64,000 nucleotides of DNA from Planctomycetaceae bacterium (lineage in GTDB: Bacteria; Planctomycetota; Planctomycetia; Planctomycetales; Planctomycetaceae), in the NCBI GenBank assembly GCA_041398825.1, contig JAWKTX010000003.1:62001-126000 (forward strand). The letters are read 5' to 3'. How positions within the stretch are numbered: position 1 is the first letter of the stretch; every line of letters starts with the position of its first letter. Below are positions 24,893-32,622 of the stretch, piece after piece. The position numbers and the translations under genes were made by a program. Under the pieces are notes generated by a model. The model saw nothing but the letters and a program-made list of their open reading frames with translations, was not told where the DNA came from and made no database searches.

Positions 24893-27800
24893 ATGCCTGT
24901 CTTTAAAAAGCTGCTTGTCTGTAATCGCTCCGAAATCGCGATCCGAATCTTTCGGAGTGCCACCGAACTTGGAATTCGCACGGTCGCCATCTACACGCAC
25001 GAAGACCGATACGCGCTGCATCGCTTCAAAGCAGACGAAGCCTACAAGATTGGTAAGCCCGGTGAGCCAATTCGAGCGTATCTGGATATCGATTCCATCG
25101 TCAGTCTGGCAAAAGAAGTCGGGGCAGATGCCATTCACCCCGGCTACGGATTTCTTTCGGAACGCCCGGAACTGGCCAGGGCCTGCGAAGCTGCCGGAAT
25201 CAAGTTTGTCGGTCCATCCATTGAATGTCTGGAGTCGCTTGGGGACAAGACAGCTGCCAGAGAGATCGCGGTGAAGGCAGGTGTTCCTGTGCTCGGCGGA
25301 ACTGAGCAATCCATTGAGTCGCTTTCGGACGCCAGAAAACTAGCCCGGGAAATCGGATTTCCGGTGATGATTAAAGCGGCGAAAGGCGGTGGAGGGCGGG
25401 GGATGCGGGCCGTTAAGACCGCCGACGAATTCGATGCGGCTTTTGAGTCAGCCAGAAGTGAAGCCCTGACCGCCTTCGGCTGTGCCGACGTGTTTATCGA
25501 AAAATTCATTTCTCGCGCGAAGCATATTGAGGTGCAGCTGCTGGGGGATGAACATGGAAACCTGATTCATTTGTTCGAACGTGACTGTTCCGTACAAAGA
25601 CGCCACCAGAAGGTTGTTGAGCTGGCTCCGGCACCGAATCTGTCGTCCAAATTGCAGCAGGAAATTCTCGACGCTGCCATCAAAATTGGCAAACAGGTGA
25701 ACTACTCCTGCGCTGGAACGGTGGAGTTTCTGGTTGATGTCGATGCCGAAGCTTTCTACTTCATCGAGGTGAATCCTCGTATTCAGGTGGAACACACGGT
25801 TACGGAAGAGATCACCAATATTGATATCGTCAAAGCACAGATTCTGATCGCGCAGGGCAAGAAACTGTCTGAACCGGAGATCAGTCTTGGGAAGCAGGAG
25901 GACGTGAAGGTCAACGGGTTTGCTATCCAATGCCGTGTGACTACGGAAGACCCCGCAAACAACTTCATGCCGGATTATGGTCGCGTCACCCACTATCGGT
26001 CCGCCGGTGGCATGGGAGTTCGGCTGGATGCCGGCAGTGCGTTCTCTGGTGCTGTTGTGAACCCATTCTACGATTCGTTGCTCACGAAAGTGACAACGCG
26101 AGGCCGCAGGTTCAGCGATGCCATCCACCGAATGGAACGCACATTGCGCGAGTTCAGGGTTCGCGGAGTGAAAACAAATATTCCGTTCCTGACAAAGGTG
26201 ATGTCACATCCCACGTTCGTGAAGAGCGAGTGCACAACAAGATTCATTGATGAAACTCCCGAATTATTTGAGTTTGATCATCGCCGAAATCGAGCAACGC
26301 GTCTGCTGAGCTATCTCGCTGAAACCATTGTCAACGGCAACAGTCTTGTCAAAGGTCGGCCAAAGCCATTGCGACGTAGTCCGGCGGTCGTGCCTGCTGT
26401 TCCGCTTGGTGTGTCACACCCTGATGGAACAAGACAGCAACTTCAGAAACTGGGTGCCAGAAAATTCGCCGACTGGGTCCGTGATCAAAAACGACTCTTG
26501 ATTACAGACACAACGTTTCGAGACGCTCATCAGTCGCTGCTCGCCACACGGATGAGAACCTACGACCTCCTGGAAATCGCTGACTGCTACGCACACAACT
26601 GTTCGGACCTGTTCAGCCTCGAAATGTGGGGCGGAGCCACATTCGATACGACGATGCGGTTTCTTCGCGAATGTCCGTGGCAGCGTCTCGTTCAGATGCG
26701 GGAACGAATTCCCAACATCCTGTTTCAGATGCTGCTGAGGGCATCAAATGCGGTGGGCTATACAAATTATCCGGACAATATCGTTCGTGCTTTTGTGAAG
26801 GAAGCAGCCGATGCCGGGATCGATGTGTTCCGCGTCTTTGACGCGCTCAACTGGATTCCGAACATGAAAGTCGCGATGGACGCGGTCATCGATACCGGCG
26901 CAATTTGTGAAGCTTCGATTTGCTACACCGGAGACATCACGAACCCCGGACGAACAAAATATTCCTTGAAATACTACGTGGATCTGGCAAAACAACTCGA
27001 AAACATGGGCGCCCATATCCTGGCGATTAAGGATATGGCCGGACTATGCAAACCAGCGGCTGCAAGTCAGCTCATCAAGGCACTGCGTCAGGAAATCGGT
27101 ATTCCAATTCATTTCCACACGCACGATACAGCCGGAATTCAGGCCGCGTCCATCCTCGAAGGCAGTCGTGTCGATCTTGATATCGCAGATGCAGCCATGG
27201 CGCCGATGTCCGGAGGGACATCTCAACCAAATCTGAATACGCTTGTGGAAATGCTGCGATACGGTGATCGGGATACGGGTCTGAATTCAGATTCGCTCGA
27301 TTCGATTGCAGAATACTGGCGAGCGACGCGGGAATTCTACACACCGTTTGAAAGCGTCACACTGCCAGCGACGGCCGATTTGTATCACCACGAAATGCCA
27401 GGCGGGCAATATACAAATCTGTTCGAACAGGCGCGGGCTTTGGGACTCGCAGATCGATGGGCCGAAGTCTGCAGAATCTACGCAGGCGTCAACCAGTTGT
27501 TCGGCGATATTGTCAAGGTCACACCGACAAGCAAAGCCGTTGGTGACATGGCTTTGTTCATGGTGGCCAACGGTCTGACAAACGAGGATGTGCTCAATTC
27601 TGATCGGGATATCGCTTTCCCGGCCAGCGTTATCGATCTGATTGGCGGTGGTATGGGACAGCCACCCGGTGGGTTTCCTGCTGAGGTCAAGCACCGCGTA
27701 TTGCTGGGTAAGGATGAATTCACAGGACGGCCAGGCGAAACACTTCCTCCGGCAGACTTTGGAACGGCTCGAGAGAAGGTCAGGGCCATTCTGAATCGTG

Positions 27801-28339
27801 ATCCTCTGGACAGGGAAGTTGTCTCGTGGCTGTTGTATGAACGCGTTTTCGAAGATTTTGCCAAACAGCAGACAATGTACGGCGATCTCAGCATTCTACC
27901 AACTCCCCATTTCTTCACAGGATTAGAGCCGGGGGAAGAGATTGCTGTCGATATCGAATCCGGAAAGACGCTCATCATCAGGTTCCTGACCGTCAGTGAA
28001 CCCCATGTGGACGGGACAAGAACAGTCTTCTTCGAACTGAATGGCCAGCCCCGTGAAATCACTGTGACAGATACGTCTGTCGAAACAACGGGCACTGCCG
28101 CGGCCAAAGCAGATGCCGCTAATCCGTGCCACGTCGGAGCAAACATGCCTGGCATGGTCGTTAATGTGAACGTCGGCGTTGGCGAAGTCATTCGCAAAGG
28201 GCAAAAGCTTCTGAGTCTGGAAGCAATGAAAATGGAAACAGCCATCAATGCGGATCTGGATGGCAAGGTGAAAGAAATCTTTGTTAAGCCCGGGACTCAG
28301 GTTCAAACAGGGGATCTCCTGGTTGTCCTCGAACCTTAG
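24893..28339 (+). CDS. pyc: Pyruvate carboxylase
   Basis: A full-length 1148-residue, single-chain pyruvate carboxylase converting pyruvate and bicarbonate to oxaloacetate with ATP and biotin. Order: biotin carboxylase (about 1-450; VKKAAKGGGGRGMR-type ATP loop reading IKAAKGGGGRGMR, RDCSVQRRHQKVVE, EVNPRIQVEHTVTEE), carboxyltransferase (about 525-800; LLITDTTFRDAHQSLLATRM, FSLEMWGGATFD, FHTHDTAG, and AMAPMSGGTSQPN), then tetramerisation and biotin-carrier domains with biotinyl lysine K1113 in LEAMKMET. All key residues seen are intact. It is preceded by an attenuator-like leader and faces away from a Fur-family gene. It replenishes oxaloacetate for the TCA cycle and gluconeogenesis. Confidence 0.97.
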   Translation: MPVFKKLLVCNRSEIAIRIFRSATELGIRTVAIYTHEDRYALHRFKADEAYKIGKPGEPIRAYLDIDSIVSLAKEVGADAIHPGYGFLSERPELARACEAAGIKFVGPSIECLESLGDKTAAREIAVKAGVPVLGGTEQSIESLSDARKLAREIGFPVMIKAAKGGGGRGMRAVKTADEFDAAFESARSEALTAFGCADVFIEKFISRAKHIEVQLLGDEHGNLIHLFERDCSVQRRHQKVVELAPAPNLSSKLQQEILDAAIKIGKQVNYSCAGTVEFLVDVDAEAFYFIEVNPRIQVEHTVTEEITNIDIVKAQILIAQGKKLSEPEISLGKQEDVKVNGFAIQCRVTTEDPANNFMPDYGRVTHYRSAGGMGVRLDAGSAFSGAVVNPFYDSLLTKVTTRGRRFSDAIHRMERTLREFRVRGVKTNIPFLTKVMSHPTFVKSECTTRFIDETPELFEFDHRRNRATRLLSYLAETIVNGNSLVKGRPKPLRRSPAVVPAVPLGVSHPDGTRQQLQKLGARKFADWVRDQKRLLITDTTFRDAHQSLLATRMRTYDLLEIADCYAHNCSDLFSLEMWGGATFDTTMRFLRECPWQRLVQMRERIPNILFQMLLRASNAVGYTNYPDNIVRAFVKEAADAGIDVFRVFDALNWIPNMKVAMDAVIDTGAICEASICYTGDITNPGRTKYSLKYYVDLAKQLENMGAHILAIKDMAGLCKPAAASQLIKALRQEIGIPIHFHTHDTAGIQAASILEGSRVDLDIADAAMAPMSGGTSQPNLNTLVEMLRYGDRDTGLNSDSLDSIAEYWRATREFYTPFESVTLPATADLYHHEMPGGQYTNLFEQARALGLADRWAEVCRIYAGVNQLFGDIVKVTPTSKAVGDMALFMVANGLTNEDVLNSDRDIAFPASVIDLIGGGMGQPPGGFPAEVKHRVLLGKDEFTGRPGETLPPADFGTAREKVRAILNRDPLDREVVSWLLYERVFEDFAKQQTMYGDLSILPTPHFFTGLEPGEEIAVDIESGKTLIIRFLTVSEPHVDGTRTVFFELNGQPREITVTDTSVETTGTAAAKADAANPCHVGANMPGMVVNVNVGVGEVIRKGQKLLSLEAMKMETAINADLDGKVKEIFVKPGTQVQTGDLLVVLEP

Positions 28340-28533
28340 GTGAGTTGAATGTCCTGCAGTGGAGAGCCCAGCGTTTGCTTCAAATCCTCCAGCTTCGATC
28401 CCGGCGGCCGCGACAAAGATCGAATCGCCGTGCAATTTGCTCTCTGGAGATAACGAAGCAGCCTGTGTCTGCCCAGCAGGACTTCTCCCGGTGATGCTGT
28501 TCCAGAAGGTTGCCTTCAAGAGGGGTGGATTTG

Positions 28534-29901
28534 ATGCGTTCAATGAGGCCGTCATTTTTCTTCGGGGTCCTGTTGTTACTCCTCGTGACTTCGATGGAGA
28601 CGTTTGCACAGAAGTCTCCTTATGATGTCTTCCCATCGGCCGATCCGCCGTACTATCGAGTTCGTTACGATGGTTCGTCGAACCCCGGCGAACTCATCTA
28701 TCCAGTCAACTACACGATCTGGATCCCCGAAGGCGTAAAGTTGCTTCGCGGCGTCATTGTTCATCAGCATGGCTGCGGAGAAGGATCGTGCAAGTCGGGA
28801 CTCACCGGCGCCTACGACCTGCATTGGCAAGCGCTGGCGAAGAAACATAAATGCGCGTTGTTGTCTCCTTCATACGAGCAGCCCGACAAGGCGGACTGTC
28901 AGATGTGGTGCGATCCTCGAAATGGATCAGACCTCGCATTTCAGAGGTGCCTCGTTGATCTTGGAGAGAAGTCAGGACATCCTGAACTGGCTTTGGTGCC
29001 GTGGGCTCTTTGGGGACACAGCGGCGGCGGACACTGGGCTGGCGGAATGGTCTTGCTGCACCCGGAACGAGTGGCGGCGGCGTGGTTGCGATCAGGTGTT
29101 CCGCTTCTGCAACCGAATCCTGAGCGAACCACCATTAAAGCTCATCAACTTCCGGATGCGGCGTTGTCAGTGCCTATGATGTGCAATCCGGGGACTCAGG
29201 AAGGCGTCACCGTCAAAGATGGCCGGTTCGCAGGAGTCTGGCCAGCGAACGAAGAATTCTTCTACAAGGTTCGCAGCAAAGGCGGACTTATCAGCGTCGC
29301 AGTCGATCCGCGTACGGCGCATGAATGCGGAAATCAAAGATACATGGCCATTCTGTGGCTTGACAGTTGCCTGACGAGCCGTTTGCCAGAGGCCAGCGGA
29401 GAGACACTTCGTCCCATGCCCACAAATGACGTATGGCTCGCGCCGGCCGCCGGATTCGATGCGGTACCGATCGCGACGTATCAGGGCGATCCCATGAAGG
29501 CCGCGTGGTTGCCGAATGCAGCCGTCGCAAAACTGTGGATGCAGTACGTGAAGGACACCAATATTGATGACACCACACCGCCAACGGAACCAACCTCTGT
29601 CATGCTGTTAGGAAACACACTGACGTGGACAGCGGAAGCTGATCTCGAAAGTGGCGTCGCACACTTCCTCATCGAACGCGACGGACAGATCATCGCAAAA
29701 GTTCCCGAGGCAGCGAAGAATCCGTACGGTCGCCCCATCTTCCAAAACCTTCAATACAGCGACACGCCGACACAACCTCTGGTGCCCATGCAATTTACCG
29801 ATAAGTCAGCGGCGGCCGGTCAACAACACGTCTACCGCGTGATTACGGTGAACACCGTTGGTCTCAAATCAAATCCGAGCCCGTACGCAATCGTCAACTA
29901 A
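28534..29901 (+). CDS. Exported alpha/beta-hydrolase-like protein
   Basis: A 455-residue protein with a signal peptide (MRSMRPSFFFGVLLLLLVTS to FAQ). The body is an alpha/beta hydrolase: VIVHQHGCGEGSC near residue 75 for the oxyanion region and the nucleophile elbow GHSGGGHWAGG with S163. A C-terminal fibronectin-III-like region follows (DTTPPTEPTSVMLLGNTLTWTA split over about 352-375, then GVAHFLIERDG and VYRVITVNTVG). An esterase or glycan-acetyl esterase acting outside the cytoplasm is plausible but the substrate is unknown. The start is ATG 28534, with AGAGGGG about eight bases upstream. Confidence 0.7.
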   Translation: MRSMRPSFFFGVLLLLLVTSMETFAQKSPYDVFPSADPPYYRVRYDGSSNPGELIYPVNYTIWIPEGVKLLRGVIVHQHGCGEGSCKSGLTGAYDLHWQALAKKHKCALLSPSYEQPDKADCQMWCDPRNGSDLAFQRCLVDLGEKSGHPELALVPWALWGHSGGGHWAGGMVLLHPERVAAAWLRSGVPLLQPNPERTTIKAHQLPDAALSVPMMCNPGTQEGVTVKDGRFAGVWPANEEFFYKVRSKGGLISVAVDPRTAHECGNQRYMAILWLDSCLTSRLPEASGETLRPMPTNDVWLAPAAGFDAVPIATYQGDPMKAAWLPNAAVAKLWMQYVKDTNIDDTTPPTEPTSVMLLGNTLTWTAEADLESGVAHFLIERDGQIIAKVPEAAKNPYGRPIFQNLQYSDTPTQPLVPMQFTDKSAAAGQQHVYRVITVNTVGLKSNPSPYAIVN

Positions 29902-30087
29902 GACTGAGTCCATCCAGGCGGCCAACGGTGATCAGGAAGACACTGCATTCCGTACATGTTCGCCATTAATCGTCGGGCCCGTGTCGGTGCGTTGCGAACC
30001 TGGCTGGTCCGCCTCTTCCTCACAACTTGGGTTCATGGGGCAACAAGGTTGAGCCCGATGCTGATTTGGAAGCCAGCCGCAACAGTG

Positions 30088-30192
30088 TTAGCTGTCCGTT
30101 GAGAATCCGGGACACGCAGGACGACTGAAAACCATCGTGTTTTAACGTCTCCTGGTCGAGCCAGTCCCGTTCTTCAACCGGCTGTTAAGTTA
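30088..30192 (+). repeat. Palindromic intergenic repeat, copy A
   Basis: One of five copies of a roughly 100-bp repeat. The ends are inverted (CCGTTGAGAATCCGGGAC at the left against GTCCCGTTCTTCAACCGG at the right) and the core carries GCAGGACGACTG, ACCATCGTGTTTT and TCTCCTGGTCGAGCCAG. The whole unit should fold into one long hairpin. This copy is the only one outside the 53-61 kb cluster. Confidence 0.8.
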
Positions 30193-30359
30193 AGAGAGGA
30201 CTTCCATTTGCAGGCGATCTGTGGACAAAAACCAGTGCCGCACGCCTGGGCCTCGAAAGCAATTCTTACCCGGAGGGAAGGCCAAAGAGGGAGACCAAAG
30301 ACGGAAACCTGAGCGGACATTCCAGTTTATCCAACTGGTACTATTTCCCCTTTGGCGTT

Positions 30360-30611
30360 TCAGGGTTTGTCGAAGTCTTCCATCAATGCTGTGTTCGCAA
30401 TCCATGCGACGAACCAGGGGTCAGTAGCATCCGGTTCTTTCATAGCAATGAAAAAGGGCCTATCGAAAATGAAGCGACGAACACGATCAGCCTTGTAGAA
30501 GTCATCCGGAACACCAAACTCGCCAATTACACCGGCCTCACCGGCACTCATATACTCCGCGCCGGTTTCATCAAGCCGCAGTCGCACATCGAGCGATGCA
30601 GGCTGGGTCAC
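30360..30611 (-). pseudogene. C-terminal fragment of a serpin-like protein
   Basis: An 83-codon stretch whose translation resembles the last part of serpins: VRLRLDETGAEYMSAGEAGV looks like the hinge (VDETGTEAAAAT in typical members), then a short reactive-loop-like stretch, and RRFIFDRPFFIAMKEP followed by WFVAWIAN, like the F-x-ADRPFLFxIR ... GRVxxP signature. A TAG lies directly before the first codon and no N-terminal serpin sequence is evident upstream, so this is a decayed remnant rather than a gene. Resemblance is from memory; a profile search would settle it. Confidence 0.5.
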
Positions 30612-30714
30612 CTATCGCAAAGTCAGGCAAATCGTCGTCTTGATTCTGAAGACCATTCGGGGGCGGAGATTTGTCTATTCACTTTGCAAGCCACAACAAA
30701 ACAGTCGGGAACAT

Positions 30715-30784
30715 ACAGCCTTGCTCGAGGCACTCCATTTAGAGATACTGACTGGCAGAAAAAAACGGCTGCGATGGCCCTTTA
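30715..30784. repeat. 70-bp dispersed repeat, copy 1
   Basis: Starts ACAGCCTTGCTCGA, continues with a CTCC-TTT-GAGATACT block and GGCAGA, and ends CCCTTTA. It matches 36114-36184 at most positions. The second copy sits just upstream of a decayed RAYT transposase, which suggests that this is the end of a related lost element. Confidence 0.6.
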
Positions 30785-30846
30785 GTGGTTCTCCGAATAT
30801 TCTTTCGAACTGATACGCTTCTTTAGACTTCTTAAGGTGAAGTACC

Positions 30847-32163
30847 TTGGCTGATTCATCGTCAATTCTCGCGGATAAACTGCACGAGTACCCTCAACAA
30901 GATGTGATCGATGGAGCGGGCGGAGGATCGGCATCGGTTCTCGATGACTGCCTGAATCAACACGGCGGCGTGTTGCAACTACTGCATCGTTATGCCGGGC
31001 GGACCTTTTGTACGCCGGGTAAACGGCTTCGGCTTGATGCACAGTCGTACTATCCGGACTACATGAACGGTACGGGGCTTGATGAAATCTGGATGTGCTG
31101 CACCGTTCCCATCGTTACGGGTGTCATCGATACGCGCACGAATAAGGCGCCTTTCCGCGAAGGGGAAGCGCACGTCCTTACGCCGAATGGCCAGACCATC
31201 TCGCTGCAGGATTTGATCGTTGCCAACCCGGAAGCAGTCATGGGCGAGAAAATCACAGCCTTTTCAAAATCGCTGTACGGCGATCCGACATGGCCAATCG
31301 TCTCAAAGAAGTTCGACAATCTGAATCCGATCCCGCATCACCTTCACTGGTCAAAGTGGGAAGTCTACGACATCAACTCTTTTGACAATCCCGGAGTCAG
31401 CCCGTCGCATTATCACACGACGGCGATGGGTCTGTACCCGTTCGTATCGAAGGACCAGTTTCTGGCCTGTATGAAGCGTTTCGGAAAGGGCGAGTACAAC
31501 GGGGTTCGGCATCTGTCGCCGCACACAATGATGCATATTGATAACGGCTTCGTGATGCCCAATGGAGTGCTGCACTCGCCGACGAATCTTTGTACACACG
31601 AGCTGCACGTCACAATGGATGAGCACTTCCTGGCCGAGGATCTGACGCTTGATGGGCGTATCGGTGCGGCGGACGCGTTTTATGCCTGTCGGGAACAGGA
31701 CTATCCGAAGGCCAGGCACGAAGACTGGGAGTACCTGGTTGAAAAATTCGACTTCGCAGCGAATCAGGATCCGGACTTTGTCCTGAAGAATTCACGACCC
31801 GCAATCAACGCGGAAGAATTCGCAGGCGAAGGAGTAGACGCGAAGTGGATCGTTTACGGCGACTTCCTCGGCGATCAGAAGTGCTCGATTCTCCGACTCA
31901 CCGTGCAGCCTGGTGGCAAAACGAATTTCAAGCCGGAAAGTCCCGCGCTGTTTCACACGAACGGAGGAAGTGGTCGCGTTGGAAAGCTCGCAGTGCGATA
32001 TCACCAGGACATGAAGCTCGGTGAACTCTATCCCGAAATTGGATTCATCACCCAGGCGGCTCTGAACAGCGGCGGCGTGGAAATCGAGAACACTGGTTCG
32101 GAACCGCTCGTGTTGACCTTCGACTTCCCACAGCACGCGCATTCCAAGACGCCCGGTACATAA
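30847..32163 (+). CDS. Cupin / class I mannose-6-phosphate-isomerase-like protein
   Basis: A 438-residue protein. HLHWSKWEVYDINSFDNPG then VSPSHYHTTAMGLYPF has the clustered histidines of a cupin-type metal site; MMHIDNGFVMPNGVLHSP supplies a further H-x-D and a late histidine, the pattern of class I phosphomannose isomerases. A second beta-rich domain (about 340-435; ILRLTVQPGGKTNF, PALFHTNGGSG) looks like another cupin without metal ligands. Sugar-phosphate isomerisation is plausible but not shown. The start is TTG 30847, with AAGGTG eight bases upstream. The gene stands alone in accessory surroundings. Confidence 0.6.
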   Translation: MADSSSILADKLHEYPQQDVIDGAGGGSASVLDDCLNQHGGVLQLLHRYAGRTFCTPGKRLRLDAQSYYPDYMNGTGLDEIWMCCTVPIVTGVIDTRTNKAPFREGEAHVLTPNGQTISLQDLIVANPEAVMGEKITAFSKSLYGDPTWPIVSKKFDNLNPIPHHLHWSKWEVYDINSFDNPGVSPSHYHTTAMGLYPFVSKDQFLACMKRFGKGEYNGVRHLSPHTMMHIDNGFVMPNGVLHSPTNLCTHELHVTMDEHFLAEDLTLDGRIGAADAFYACREQDYPKARHEDWEYLVEKFDFAANQDPDFVLKNSRPAINAEEFAGEGVDAKWIVYGDFLGDQKCSILRLTVQPGGKTNFKPESPALFHTNGGSGRVGKLAVRYHQDMKLGELYPEIGFITQAALNSGGVEIENTGSEPLVLTFDFPQHAHSKTPGT

Positions 32164-32191
32164 ATACTCAGCAGGAACTGAGTCACTCGTT

Positions 32192-32219
32192 CCTTCTCCC
32201 TCAGATCCGGGGGAGAAGG
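32192..32219. repeat. Inverted repeat CCTTCTCCC-N10-GGGAGAAGG
   Basis: Perfect 9-bp arms about 29 bases after the stop of the cupin gene. No T-run follows, so it is either a REP-like hairpin or an atypical bidirectional terminator between convergent genes. Confidence 0.55.
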
Positions 32220-32329
32220 CTGCTGATGGACGGATAAGGGGGCGTCTAAGCGGGCTGGTTCTCAGCCAGCCACCCTCTCGCCACTGCTCTCTCCTTGAAA
32301 GCGGAGAGGGCGATTCTCGAGCTCGGATC

Positions 32330-32443
32330 ATGAGGCTCTATGTGGAGCGGAATCCGCTGTGGGCGAACACGGTTCAGGAAGGTCAGGACTGGCAGTAGTC
32401 CAGCCTGAAACCGACGGCTCGAAGCAGCACGGAGCGGTTGTAG
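32330..32443 (+). pseudogene. Fragment of a REP-associated (Y1) transposase
   Basis: The frame from 32330 reads MRLYVERNPLWANTVQEGQ then DWQ, stop, SSLKPTAR. YVERNP-x-x-A-x-x-V followed by a W-rich block and SSL is the conserved helix after the catalytic tyrosine in RAYT transposases. An in-frame TAG stands where W is expected. Only this C-terminal piece remains. Confidence 0.5.
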
Positions 32444-32622
32444 ATCAAAGGGACTGGCTTTGAGCAATGAGCAGGGAGACACAGCATTCTGCAACAATTC
32501 GAAGTGCCGACACCAGATGCTTCTGCCGGCCTGCGGGCGCTCGCAGAATTCATTTCAGGTAATCGACCTCTCTTTCTGACGACTGCCTCTGCGACGCTTT
32601 AGTAGCGATTCCTTGGTTAGCT

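Larger units (their letters stand above)
29902..30846. other. Accessory intergenic region with repeats and a serpin-like remnant
   Basis: About 945 bp with no intact gene. It contains palindromic repeat copy A (30088-30192), a serpin-like fragment on the minus strand (30360-30611) and one copy of a 70-bp dispersed repeat (30715-30784), each listed separately. Confidence 0.5.
32164..32622. other. Intergenic region with hairpins and a RAYT fragment
   Basis: About 460 bp between convergent genes. It holds a 9-bp-arm inverted repeat (32192-32219), a weaker CTCTCC/GGAGAG dyad near 32289-32308 and a decayed transposase fragment (32330-32443). No intact gene. Confidence 0.5.

Noticed and set aside
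27478..28266. 262-codon minus-strand frame inside pyc
   Set aside because: Shadow of the carboxyltransferase/biotin-carrier coding sequence; low-complexity Ser/Pro-rich translation.
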